A stretch of 64,000 bases of DNA from Arabidopsis thaliana (lineage: Eukaryota > Streptophyta > Magnoliopsida > Brassicales > Brassicaceae), in the NCBI RefSeq assembly GCF_000001735.4, contig NC_003076.8, positions 25,299,835 to 25,363,834 on the forward strand, written 5' to 3'. The notes beneath the pieces are model-generated. The model did not search any database. It worked only from the letters and a program-made list of their open reading frames with translations, and was not told where the DNA came from. The position numbers were made by a program, and so were the translations under genes. This document shows, one piece after another, positions 11,015 to 25,418 of the stretch; within the stretch, counting starts at the first letter, position 1, and each line of letters starts with the position of its first letter.

Positions 11015-14000
11015 TGTCAAGAAGAATTGAGAAAGGTTTGTATAGAAGCTGAGAATTTAAAGAAACCAAACAAACAAATAAAAAGGAAAAAATAGAGAAA
11101 TGTTTTAGTGGAGAGGAAGGAGAAAGAGCAAAAGACAAAGTGTAATAATAACAAATGAACAATTAATAAACAGGAAGAGGAGGAGAGGGTATGTCCCTTA
11201 AAGAATGACTATGACATTTCATCTCAAGAATATTAGTAATATCATTTCACTGTGCTTACTTTTGTCTCCCATTAGATTATTTTTTAAAACCTTAGCTTTT
11301 GTGAATTTTTCTTCATACATTTAATGTTAACAATATTCCCTAACAGTCCCGAAATCAACCCTAAGCTAACTAATCAATTATCATTGTGTGTATATAAATA
11401 TCACTATATATGATCTCTCTATATATACCTGTCTCACGCTGATGGCCAAAATTTGGAACCTCAAGAAAACCCTAAGCATCTCTCTATATCAATCTCGACT
11501 TTAATTGAATATCATAACAAACCCTGATTTGCAATGAGAACTAAAGAACATATTATATGACTGTTTTTGGCAGAACAAACTATACAATTAATATATAGCG
11601 GTATAAATTTGGTGACTGGTAACTTGTTCTCTTGTTCATACCGTTGTGAAAAAAGCTTGACATCCTAAAATTAACAGCAATGAATTGAACCTTTTTTTCA
11701 GGTGTGGCAAAATAATTCTTCAATTTAATTTAATCGAACAACAGTTAATAGGAACAAGAATAAACTCTTGAGACCTCAAAGTAGCTACGTAGAGACAGGA
11801 AATCAGTAAAAGTCAAGCGATTTCATGTGAACGATCAAGTCAAGTTTAAATAGGTTTTGTAAAATCAGAACTTTTGTAATGGAAAATAAACTATGAGGGG
11901 GTCCGAAGATTTTTGAAGCTATAGCTAGCTAGGGTTAGTATCATACAACAGTTACTTGTGTTAGATTATATATTATTGGAAGTGACAACCGATTGAGACA
12001 TTTTTCATAATGTCTTCTTCTTTTTATTTCGCACCAATTCTTGGTCTAATGTAGAATTCAAATGGTTCAATATTGAAGATATATTAGACTGGCAAAATTC
12101 AAATGCAAATGTAGATCATAAATAGTTACCTAATGGAAAAGTAAATGAGATAATTTTCTTATTACTATCAGAAAATTGTGGTAAATTAACCTTTTGAATA
12201 TTTTCAAGATCATTATTTGTTGGTCTAAGTTATGATGGTGGTTAGTGGTGGGAACTTAGTAATTTACTAAAGTGAAGCATCTATAGGCTTTATCACCAAA
12301 CTAATGTCTTCATATTTTTCTTAAGATATTAATTTTGTGACTAATATATATCGGGATTAGGGTTCGAAAATAGAGGTCCTATTCTTTTCTAAAAGAGGAA
12401 ACTAGTCTCGTACTTGGAAAGTAGAGCTTCTCTCTCGTTATGATACAAAAATTGACTGATTATTCAAAGTTTTCAATGTTATTGATTGCGCATTCTGATA
12501 TGATAGATAATAAGTAACTATATCGAATAAGTTGAAAGTTGTTTGGAGAGCTATGATATGGTTTATTCGTTCCGTCCGACGTTGTAAATTCAACACTAAG
12601 CCTACATATTACAGAAGAAACCATAACAAAGTTTACCATCAAAAGATTAAAGTAATCGATTAGAATGGGTATTGATCTATATATATAGCCCTTCAATATA
12701 TATAGAGAGGTTGCATATAAAATGATACAAATAGAGAGGTGGGGGTATGAAGTGTTATAAAGGGTTTGCAGAGAGAAAGAGAGAGAGAGGGAATATGGGT
12801 CCTCCTCACACATATGATCTACTAAAACTAGACTAGTACCTAGTTTGTCCCTCGAATTTTATTTTTCTTCTTGTAATTTAATTAAGTCAGTGTGACTCTA
12901 AGAATCTATAGAAACCACATTTTATATATATGGTCTCATTTGAAACAACACACACATAAGAGATAATGTTGAATTAATGAATGTGCATGTGCTGATTATG
13001 GAAGGGTAAAGTTAGAGGTATATATGGGAGGTCAATGATGCAACTTGGAGGAATAGTTTTGTGAATATGTCCTTTTGTTTTCTTGTTTGTTTTTATATAT
13101 GTAGAATCGAATAACAAAATAGACAACAATCATGAATATGAAACACATATAGCAAAGGAAAAATTAGGAGAGGTAGAATTTAAACTGAAAACTCCTAATA
13201 CGGAAGTTTAGTGTATTCCTCATACAATAAAAATAAACAAATTTAATAGAAATGGATAGAGATTTTATTCTCCCTCGGGATTGCTTATTGCTGCGTAACC
13301 ACGTGTTGAGTCAAATAAAGTCAACAACCCTTACAGTAATTATAAATTTCGTTTACTATTATATGAATACGATCATGAAAATGTTGTATTTATGCTAAAA
13401 TATATCAATGGCATATCCAATTTATTTCACAGTTTATCGACACTCCAACATGGTGGCACTGGTTTCGCGCTCTCTAATGTTCAACATGGTTTTTTTTTTT
13501 TTTTTTTAACTTTTGTAATTTCAATTTACGATAACAGTTTAAAAAAAAAAAGAAATTTAAAGACGAAATAGCTATGGGTTCTAACTTCTAAGTTAAATGA
13601 TGAGATTCCGAATAGTTGCCCTATCAAGTATTATAAGAGTGATAGGCATTGGAATGATATAGAGATTTTTTTTATAACTTTCAATCTTTCATGACTTCAC
13701 ACTTTAGTCTATATTCTCTAACTACTCTACAATTTTAAAAAGTGAAAAAGACAATTAGAAAATAAACCTGTGGTGTTTATATGCTCTAGTGATACTATAT
13801 ACCCAACTACTGTAATTTGTATCCTATGGGCGAAAAGCCTACGTTAAGAAATAAGCATGCGTTTGATTTAATATCTCTACAATTATTCAACTTTTATTAG
13901 CATGTTTAATGGTAATTTAGGGCTAGGGACTATATAGTCTATATCTTACAGATGTAATATATTGATTACCAGGTACAGATCAAGAACTTGCGCTTAGCTG

Positions 14001-14599
14001 TCTATAGTTTGAGATGATAAATGAACTAAAAAAAATGCAAATGAATCATTAATCATCTTCATAAATAAAAATCATCTGTTAAGTGTAAACACAAACAATT
14101 CTTATTTTTTTTACCTAATGCGTTGGAAACAATCAAGAGAGCAAAATGATGATGTCAAAGAAAGAATGTGGACTGTAATGCTTTTGCCTTGTGATAAAGG
14201 TTCAATGGCTTATAACCTAACCACTGTCTATATCTTCTCCTTCAGAGTATGAACTGCCAGAACACCAAAGAAGATGAGAGACACAATTTTCGATTTGGAT
14301 TAAACAGAGCGAGACAAAGATCATTGTCGAATTTAGGTTTAATAATACCAGAACAAATCATACATAACAGTAATGAGTAATCTCAAATTCTCAATCCCTC
14401 TGAAAGAACTAGACAACCTTAATATTCATCACCAATAAAGACACGATGACCAAGCAATAATTTGTACACTTGTAACAAACACTCTCTGAGACAGAACAAG
14501 TTTTGTGTATTAGCTAATCAGGTTTCATCATAGCTTGAATTCCAAACACATTGCAGCATCCATCACAAAAACTGATTATCAACCAATATCATCTAAAGA
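11015..14599. other. Long intergenic region upstream of LOB
   Basis: No gene seen. It contains a GA-rich purine tract (12770-12791, GAGAGAAAGAGAGAGAGAGG, a BPC-type motif) and a minus-strand TTTATAA just beside it (about 12756-12762), which could mark a distal start site. There is also an 18-base T run (13490-13507). The last few hundred bases are the methyltransferase 3' flank. Confidence 0.5.
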
Positions 14600-15589
14600 C
14601 TAATATCTCAAGCAGAATTCTCTATAAGGTATCCACATATCAACATAGCTTCTCAATTCACTACGCGGTAATCTCTTCTTCCACGCATCAAGATCCGGTA
14701 AATCACCCGTTAAAGCTACCGAGCTATCATTCCCATTCCCAAGCGTTAGAACAAATAGCTTATCTCCAAAAACCTGACTCATCACTCTCAACGTTTCCTC
14801 CATAACCAAAGCTCCATCTCTATCTGAATCCTCAGCTTCCACACATTTACCTCCAACATTCACCATAATCCTCCCTCTATATCTCAACCTAGATTTCAAA
14901 TCCTCCCACACTTGAGGATCTTGAAGCTCTTTGATCACACTCCCTTTACTAAACAAATCCACTAAAATACCCGAAAACCCGGTTTTAACACTAGCGTTCA
15001 AAGCATCACCAATGTTGATAAAAATCCTATCTTTATGATCTCTTTCGAGCTTAGAGAGACCAAAGAACTCTCTACCAACGTCAATCACGGAAGGGTCAAG
15101 TTCCCATCCATGGACAGCGATCTCAGGAGGATAAAGCTCAAGAATCAATCTAGCTGTTGAACCAGCTCCGAATCCGAGAATACCAATTGGTCCGGGAGGT
15201 ATAATCGGAGGCAGAGTAGCGAAAACGTCGAAGTAACTATCGGTTAAGGTTTTAAGAAGGAAAGAGATGCTATGGATGTTACCGGGATTATCGAGAAGGA
15301 GGAGACGAGAACCAGCGAGTGGGTGATTGGTTTTTCGTGAAACTTCGATGACTCTGATGTAATTGTGACGGGATTTGAATTTGGCGATGGTTTTGACGTC
15401 CTCTGCTGGGATTCCGTTATCGTCGGCGGAAGTTTTGTTGCGGTGAGAGTCGGTTCGGATAAAGATTGGATTTTGCGGAGGTTTTGGCCGGAGATTGAGA
15501 GTTAAAGGAGGAGAAGAGAGGTTTAGAAATTGACGAGAAATGTGAAGTGGAGGTCGGAGGTATTGAAGAGACACAAGCTCCCTGGCCAT
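14600..15589 (-). CDS. SAM-dependent methyltransferase-like protein
   Basis: Intronless, 329 aa, probably At5g63100. The N-terminal 45 residues are basic, proline-rich and lack acids (MARELVSLQYLRPPLHISRQ...), like an organelle transit peptide. A Rossmann SAM-binding loop GILGFGAGS (about 136-144) is followed by the acidic strand-2 end WELDPS, then GDALNASVKTGFSGILVDLF. The arrangement resembles spermidine-synthase-like class I methyltransferases, but the polyamine-binding residues are not obvious, so the substrate is unknown. The start ATG is the first in frame and opens the presumed transit peptide. The gene is followed tail-to-head on the same strand by DNA leading to LOB. Function beyond SAM binding is not claimed. 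Confidence 0.85.
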   Translation of the reverse strand: MARELVSLQYLRPPLHISRQFLNLSSPPLTLNLRPKPPQNPIFIRTDSHRNKTSADDNGIPAEDVKTIAKFKSRHNYIRVIEVSRKTNHPLAGSRLLLLDNPGNIHSISFLLKTLTDSYFDVFATLPPIIPPGPIGILGFGAGSTARLILELYPPEIAVHGWELDPSVIDVGREFFGLSKLERDHKDRIFINIGDALNASVKTGFSGILVDLFSKGSVIKELQDPQVWEDLKSRLRYRGRIMVNVGGKCVEAEDSDRDGALVMEETLRVMSQVFGDKLFVLTLGNGNDSSVALTGDLPDLDAWKKRLPRSELRSYVDMWIPYREFCLRY

Positions 15590-15999
15590 GCCTGTTCTTA
15601 GTTACCGGGAAAATTTCGATGAATTTGGGTGATGATGAGACTTCAGTGGTTTGTTTAAATCCGTTCGGTTTAGTAACAGCTTCAATGGTTTAATTTTAGG
15701 GTCTATTGCAATCGGTTTTCTTCGGTTTGGTAACAACAACTTCGGAGAAAGTAAAAAAAAAAGAAGAAGTAAAAGCCCATATTTTTTTTAAAAAGTTTCT
15801 TTGCATTTTTCACATATTCTGATTTTCTAACTTGGGCCAAAATACTAGTCAGTTGTCACTGTTCTAATCAATGCAGCGTTTTCACAGAACTCAAAAGGTT
15901 GCTGAAAAAACATCAAAGAATCATTCATTCCCCTAACTTGTTTCTTAAATCTGCCGACATTATCATATGGCAAAAGAGACACCAAACCATCAAGCTGGT
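15590..15999. other. Short spacer between methyltransferase and HDA6
   Basis: About 410 bases holding the methyltransferase promoter (minus strand, with a CTTGGGCC site II-like motif near 15831) and the HDA6 3' UTR. No extra gene seen. Confidence 0.5.
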
Positions 16000-18393
16000 T
16001 TAAGACGATGGAGGATTCACGTCTGGCTCTGGGTTATCGTCATCCATTTCATCTTCACCGGTAGAGTCCCTGTAGATTTTAAGAGACATCAATTAAATTA
16101 TTTATCTCCTGTTAAGAAGTTAGACAATGAGGATCAATTCAAGTGTTGGTAGATTTGAGTAGGAGGAAGGTTTTTAATTACCTGTCCGTAGTTGCGCCAC
16201 CACGACATGAGTAACCATGAAGAGGTTTATCATCATCGTCACTGTCTGATTCATAAGTCGCAGTTCCACTCCAGATGCGAGGTTTTGGTCTTGTCTCCAT
16301 GTCATCTTCCGGCTAAGGATTTGAGATAGCAGATTTAATAAGTTGGTAGTCAATAGGACAGAACGCAACTAAAAACATCAAAGAGAGAAATGGATGACTG
16401 AAAAATTACCTCGTCCAAAACTCGATTGACTGGTGGTGTGTGCTGAAACTGGACGCTAGGTGCGTGTATTAGTCCCGAAAGTTGTTCCAGCAACGTGTTC
16501 CTGAAATTTCAAAAAGTAACTTTCTCTAAGTTCAATATATCCCATTGACAAGGCTAAGAAGGTAAGCTACTGAACATGTAAAGCTTTCGTTAACTATTTG
16601 GAACCGGCACAAAGATAAACTCATATGTTACATACAGAATTACAATCTCGAGGGAGCATCATTAGCATGTTAAAATTACTAAATTAGAGTGGACTAGCTA
16701 GAAGTTCAGTGGCAACTGAAGTACAATGACCATAAAAATGGAAAGTAGGAGATATTACCTTATCCTCTCCATATCTTTGGGCGTGTTTAAATTCTCCATA
16801 GGACTTGGGTCGACATGAAGCGTATAATCTGGGCCGAAATACTCAAAATACTCATTGTAAGGGAGTTTGTTGTCCGGCTCTACTCCAACAGCAACTGCAG
16901 TCTGCGATGAGGCAACAGAAACAAACACTTTCAAGAACAAAAACCTATATGATTATCAAAAAACATAGAAGAACTGCAAAGGAGATGGAAAAGACCTCAT
17001 AACACCAGCAACGGGCAACATTTCGAATAGTATACCCTCCACCACCCAACACCATGAGAGGAACGTTGTAAGATCTTAAGAACCGAAGGCAATCAGCGTG
17101 ACCCTTGACTGATAAGTTGAAGCAACCCAACCGATCACCACTTAAGGAGTCAGCACCACACTGAAGAACAACTGCCTCTGGCTGATACACTTCCATAACC
17201 TTCTGGATAAGAGGTCTAAACAAGCTGCGGAAACTTTCATCGTCCATACCATCGTTTAGTGGAACATTTAGAGCATAGTATTTCCCTTTTTCAGCGCCAA
17301 CATCTCTTATGTGACCAGTTCCTGGGAAAAAGTCCCCAAATTTGTGGAAAGAAACAGTCATAACTCTATCAGTGGTGTAAAACGCTTCTTCCACTCCATC
17401 TCCATGGTGGACATCAATATCTATGTAGAGAACCCGCTGCAAACAAAATTTGATGAAAGCATTAAGATGTAAGCAATGGAAACATCGTTCCACACTCAAT
17501 CAACATTTTGAATGATGCTATCAGAATACATTAACAAAGCAACGGAATCCTAATTAGAGAAACTTAAAGAACCAGACGATGAAAACAAAGAGGCAATGTA
17601 GAAAACCATTCTCAAACAAATCAACATCCTTATCAGAAACACCTGATGCACTTGACCTAACATGAGATTCTAAAGGTAATATGCAGTTTAGGAACATGAA
17701 AGGATCAAAGCTCATTCGATAATCACACAAGGCTTCAAGGTTTCAGGTAGATTTAAGAAAAACCACTCAAGATAAGCTTAAACCCTAAAAATTTCAGAAG
17801 AACATGAAGAAGTTCTCTATGATGAGATCATAAAGAAGGAATGGAGCATTTACCTTAAACATCTTGAGCAACTCCAGAATCCCTAGCACGATGTCGTTTA
17901 CATAGCAAAACCCAGAAGCCTCGCTTTTCTTAGCATGGTGAAGCCCACCGCCCCAATTGATAGCGATATCAGCGTCCTGTCTGTTTAATTTGACGGCAGC
18001 ACCAATAGAACCTCCGGCGGAAGCACGGCAAAAATCAAAAAGTCCGTCGAAGACAGGACAATCCTCACCGACATTGAATCGCCTTAGGTTTCGTGCAGCG
18101 GAAGGATCGCCCATAGATTCCGGCGAAACGGAAGCGAGGAAGTCAACATACTCCGGCGAATGGAATCGGCCGATATCGGAGGCGTCAGCGAGGCTAGGGC
18201 GACTGATTTCTAAGCGACGGTGGAGGTGATAGTGAATGATTAGGCTATGAGCCATACGGATCCGGTGAGGCTTCATCGGGTGGCCTTGACCGTAGTAGTA
18301 GTCTCCGATCGTCGGCTCGTAGAAGTAACTGACTCGCCGCTTACGTCCGTCGGGTCCCGACGGCAGAGAGATGCCGCTTTCGTCTGCCTCCAT
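16000..18393 (-). CDS. HDA6: Histone deacetylase HDA6 (RPD3 class I)
   Basis: Six coding exons: 18393-17854, 17436-16996, 16901-16759, 16500-16410, 16312-16182 and 16069-16000. They join to exactly 471 aa, the known HDA6 length. The RPD3/HDA1 domain is intact, with catalytic histidines in GGGLHHAKK (H152/H153), zinc ligands in DIDVHHGDG (D188, H190) and in CGADSLSGD (D276), and the transition-state Tyr in GGGGYT (Y305). The C-terminus is acidic and disordered ([21 protein letters not shown]). HDA6 removes acetyl groups from histone H3 and H4 tails. In Arabidopsis it acts in transgene and transposon silencing, rRNA gene dosage control and flowering. I see no lesion in the gene. It is transcribed in the same direction as RH30 upstream. 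Confidence 0.97.
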
Positions 18394-18395
18394 CT

Positions 18396-18437
18396 CCGTC
18401 TCTCACTCAGAATCTCTCTCTCACTCAGAGTCTCTCT
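18396..18437. repeat. CT-rich tandem repeat in HDA6 5' UTR
   Basis: TCTCACTCAGAATCTC is followed by the near copy TCTCACTCAGAGTCTC (18401 onward), with a third partial copy (TTACTCAGAG) near 18451. It lies just before the HDA6 ATG and reads as a GA-rich leader on the gene strand. Confidence 0.75.
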
Positions 18438-18516
18438 CTATTCCCAAGTTTTACTCAGAGCAAAATTTGTGTCAACAATGCCTGAGAAAGTCATTACTAG
18501 GAGTTGTGGGCACAGC

Positions 18517-18525
18517 TTATATATA
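18517..18525 (-). promoter_or_regulatory. HDA6 TATA box
   Basis: On the gene strand, TATATATAA lies about 125 bases upstream of the HDA6 ATG, giving a leader of about 95 bases that covers the CT-rich repeat. Confidence 0.5.
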
Positions 18526-18979
18526 CACGCACATTAATGATTACTTACATTATTATCTTTGCGTTAAAAATTTAATTTTAATAATTACTGAATGTTAAAC
18601 TAACGATCGATTATATAATTCCAAATTCGATTCAAACATAGCGAATTATTTTTAACTTGTTTTCCTAATGGTAGACAATGTTAGACAAATAAATGTAAAG
18701 GGTTTTTTAGCTAAGTATGATCTATTTACACATTTCACCTTAAGGATTCGTAACTAGATGTTGTTGGGAAAAAAGAGAAGATATACATGTTCTAGATGTT
18801 ATAGATGCTTACATTTGTCTAAATTCTATTCGCAATACTTGAATCTCCCAACCTAATAATCCACATCCGATTTTTAAAAACAAGTTTCATTACAGTGTTA
18901 CGGTTGACTTGAGAGTAAAGTAGTAAAGTGTATTTAGTTGATAGAATTAAGAAAAAGGCAAAATGTTTAGAAATATCAT

Positions 18980-19091
18980 GAAGAAGAAGAAGAAGAAGCA
19001 GCGAAATCAGCTAAATAGTTATATAGTAAATGTTTGTTCTCTACGACAAAGAACTTCTAGTCGAAACCAAACGCTGATCATCATCATCATA
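18980..19091. repeat. (GAA)6 and (ATC)4 microsatellites
   Basis: GAA repeats at 18980-18998 and ATC repeats at about 19078-19090 lie in the spacer between HDA6 and the RH30 stop codon (18394-19132). The spacer otherwise shows no gene. Confidence 0.85.
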
Positions 19092-19132
19092 ATTAAAGGT
19101 TTTCTCATAGAATCAAAATGATGGGATTCTCT

Positions 19133-22237
<3,105 letters not shown>

Positions 22238-23355
22238 TGTAACTTAAGATGGTTATGGTTTTTGATCTCTCGCTCTCTCGCGTAAATTCTACTACGTAAC
22301 CTTGGAAACGAATTGATGCTACAGAAGGAAGATAGTGCAAGGAAGACGACGAAAAGCCGCAAAAGGAACAAAAAGCTTAGATTTTTTTTTTGATTCGTTT
22401 TGGACAGTAAAATTCCCAAATTAGTAACCCTAATTTGTCCCACCATTTTTCTGTTCTTTTTATTGCGCGAATTTAATTAATTTCCTTTATTTTGTTGGTA
22501 ATCAGATATGGGCCATGACTAACCACTTAATGGGCTACAAATTGGACCCAAACAATTGTTTAACTTAAATTATTGGAGGTTTTGTGATGGGGGAGTCTAT
22601 TGCTTTAAACATTTTGCCAACAGTGTCGAATCAAATTTGGAAAATCTTAAAGTTGCGATGGGATTTTTCAGACATACCATCTCATGAGTCATGTGACTAC
22701 ACCAATCCTAGTCATAATACATATTTTCTGGAATAATACCATATACTGTATGTTATTTTCTAACTAGTGAAAAAGTATACATTTGACTTGACCCATAATG
22801 CACAGTATTTATAAAATCGAATCATTAACATTACATGGCCATAAGGTCATACTTGACATATTTATAATTTCAAACATAATAATGTTCTTGCAGCAAAAAA
22901 AATAATAAAAAAACAAAATCATGTTCAGAGCAATCAGTAAAATTGATGGTAATTAACAATAACATTAACATGGAAGAGACTGCCAAGAGGAAGGTACAAA
23001 TCAGATTCAGCATTCAATATTTGATTAAAATTTTATGACTAGTTTTCTTTGATGACCAAACGTCTATAATGATGAGCGACTTTTAAGAAAGAAGATTTCT
23101 TCAAAATGGAATCAATTAAACAAAAGAATATTCCATTGTTGGAAATAACAGAATTGTCCAAAATGCCCATAGAAGATCCAAGGAATTTTCTATTTGCCCA
23201 TACGCGTAATATCCCACCATGACATCACTCCTTCCCTATAAAACCCATCCATCTGCAACCTTTCTTCTTGGTTTAAGACACCAAAAACAAACACTCAATT
23301 ATAAAAAGCTTCCCTCTTCTCTCCCAAATCTTCAAAAATTCAAAAAAAACTAACA
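22238..23355. other. Divergent promoter region between RH30 and PB1 gene
   Basis: RH30 side: ATGGGCCATG and AATGGGCTAC (about 22508-22536), site II-like motifs for a housekeeping gene. PB1 side: a clear TATA box at 23237-23243 and an ACGCGT box near 23203. No further gene seen. Confidence 0.5.
23237..23243 (+). promoter_or_regulatory. TATA box of PB1-domain gene
   Basis: CTATAAAACCC lies 113 bases upstream of the ATG at 23356, predicting a leader of about 85 bases. Confidence 0.6.
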
Positions 23356-24023
23356 ATGGTAGCCGTTGATTATACCGAGAAGAACAGTGGAAGCAGTCTC
23401 AAGTTTCTATGCAGTTACGGTGGCAGAATCCTCCCTCGCTCCACCGACGGCAAGCTCCGTTACGTCGGAGGTCACACCAGAGTCCTCTCCGTTGATCGTT
23501 CTATCTCTTTCTCAGGTTCGTCTCCACTTCAATTTCGTATTGAAATCGATTCTATTTCCGATTTCGCCGAATCTGAGATTGATTTTTTAATTTTGTTTCT
23601 CCAGAGCTGATGAAGAAACTCTATGAATTCTGTGGATACTCCGTTGATTTACGATGTCAATTACCAAACGGAGATCTCGAGACTCTAATCTCCGTCAAAT
23701 CAGAAGAAGAACTAGCGGAGATCGTTGAAGAGTACGATCGCATCTGCGGAGCCAAGATCCGTGCCGTTCTATCACCTCCGAGATCTTCGCATAAGACCGA
23801 ATCTTCGCCGTCTTCAAGCGGTGATCGATCTCCAAAATCGCCGTTCTCCGTCACGCCTTCACCGCCAAATTCTCCGTCGCCGGCGTATGGAAGATATCTA
23901 CAATCTCGGTATTGTTTACCTTCCACGGATCTTCCTCCGAGAAGATACATTCAGAGAGCGGAAGAATCGCATTGCTGCTATGCGTGTCGTGTACACAAAG
24001 ACTCTAGGCTCGTTTGGCATTGA
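23356..24023 (+). CDS. PB1-domain (octicosapeptide/Phox/Bem1p) protein
   Basis: Two exons, 23356-23515 and 23605-24023, give 192 aa; probably At5g63130. A PB1 domain covers about residues 15-105, with FLCSYGGRILPRSTDGKLRY and the basic/acidic interaction strands ending with RCQLPNGDLETLISVKSEEE, then YDR. A Ser/Pro-rich linker follows (SSPSSSGDRSPKSPFS..., PSPPNSPSPAYGR). A short C-terminal segment has RRYIQRAEESHCCYACRVHK. PB1 domains make front-to-back protein contacts. Plant members of this short class have no other catalytic domain, so it is probably a scaffold or adaptor in the cytoplasm or nucleus. The donor TTCTCAG|GTTCG and the acceptor CTCCAG keep the frame. Confidence 0.9.
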
Positions 24024-24191
24024 CGGAGATTGGGGAAATAATCGAATATACGCCATAGATACGAATACCATGATAATGACGAAGAAGACGCAATTAAAGG
24101 ATTTAATTTAGGGTTTTTAGAAATTTTTACGATGTGTTGATTTTTTGTGAAGAGAAGAATTAAAATTTTCCTATACAATTACCGGTCGGAG

Positions 24192-24401
24192 ACGTAACCG
24201 ACGGAGAAATTAATTTAGACGGAGTATATACCGGGACGTTAGTGGCCGTTACTAACCGTTAGAGTCGCCGTTACGACGTGTTTACACGTACGACGTTTGT
24301 TTTTTTGTTAAACGTGATACGTGGCGAATAGTGAGATCATCTCGTGTAAATATCGGAGATGTGAACACGTGTGTTGTCCGTGGATTAGTTACGTCACACG
24401 T
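24192..24401. promoter_or_regulatory. Dense cluster of ten ACGT cores
   Basis: ACGT occurs ten times in 210 bases (24192, 24236, 24276, 24286, 24293, 24312, 24319, 24367, 24391 and 24398). Two of these are full ACACGTGT palindromes (24365-24372 and 24396-24403, G-box/ABRE core), and one is ATACGTGGC. The cluster lies downstream of the PB1 gene, where no plus-strand promoter is otherwise expected. Confidence 0.6.
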
Positions 24402-25418
24402 GTCAACCTTTCGTCTTCTGGAGTTTGTTTTTCTTAACGAGGTTCTTTTTTATTTTACTTGTTTGATAAGTAATTTTTTAATTGTTTTCTCAACTTTATA
24501 ATATTCGATTTTTTTTGTCTGTCTCATCAGGATTAGAGAAGGACATGAGATTACTCACAGTCTCACACGGAGTTCCTTTGTTTATTCGATTCAAAATTTT
24601 GCCCGACTTGAGAAAAGGACCATCAAATATATTAATTAATCAGAAAACTATTGGAAAAAGAAATGTTAGTCGGCGTATTTTAGTTGACTTCCTAAATATT
24701 CGCAACTTGTGAATGGGACAGATGGAGGAGTGGAGAACTAAAGAATGAATAAGTTGGTGAGCAAATTGTCCCATCTTAACTTGAAAACTTGGAACTCCAC
24801 AAAAAATATTTGAAGTTGTTCATTGATTATTTCGAATCAAATTTTGAAGTAACAGTACCACATATTTCTTGTTTTTCAGCATTATTTGTTGAAATATCAA
24901 CCAACCAGCACACGAAATTGGGCTTTCTTAGCATTTTTATACATATTTAAAGTCAGAAACGAATCTCAAATTATTAATTCATACAACCAATCATGTTCTT
25001 GTTTTTTATGCTTTTGGCCAAATAAAATTTATTCACGTAAAACCCAACTACATATGTTTTCGTTTAAATTTGTATTATTTCTGGTCAAATATCTTACCCG
25101 TAGTTGGCATGTACAGGCCGGTCTAAATTTTGAAAAATGTCATCATCATCAAATCACTACAATCTATAAACCATAAAATTCAATGTCAATACACTAACAC
25201 AATTAACACCATGAGATTGAGACAATTAACTACGAATAATCCACTGACTAACCTTAGGGCCAAAAGTGAACATTTCAGTCGTTCCTAAGAAAAGAAAAAA
25301 ACCTGGTTTACAAAGTCAGAATCACAGTCGTTTTATCACAAGAAGATTTAGATAAGGGTCCTCAAGTTTCAAGCCAATGCCATCAATAACCCTTGTGTAT
25401 TTTCGGCCTCAAGATTAT
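24402..25418. other. Intergenic, no gene seen
   Basis: AT-rich spacer between the PB1 gene and the convergent APC15-like gene. Short open frames (for example 24482-24712) have no recognisable domain or signal peptide. Confidence 0.5.

Noticed and set aside
7021-13600. Known microRNA precursors in the LOB flanks
   Set aside because: I saw no foldback containing a microRNA sequence that I recognise; T runs and GA tracts do not form suitable hairpins.
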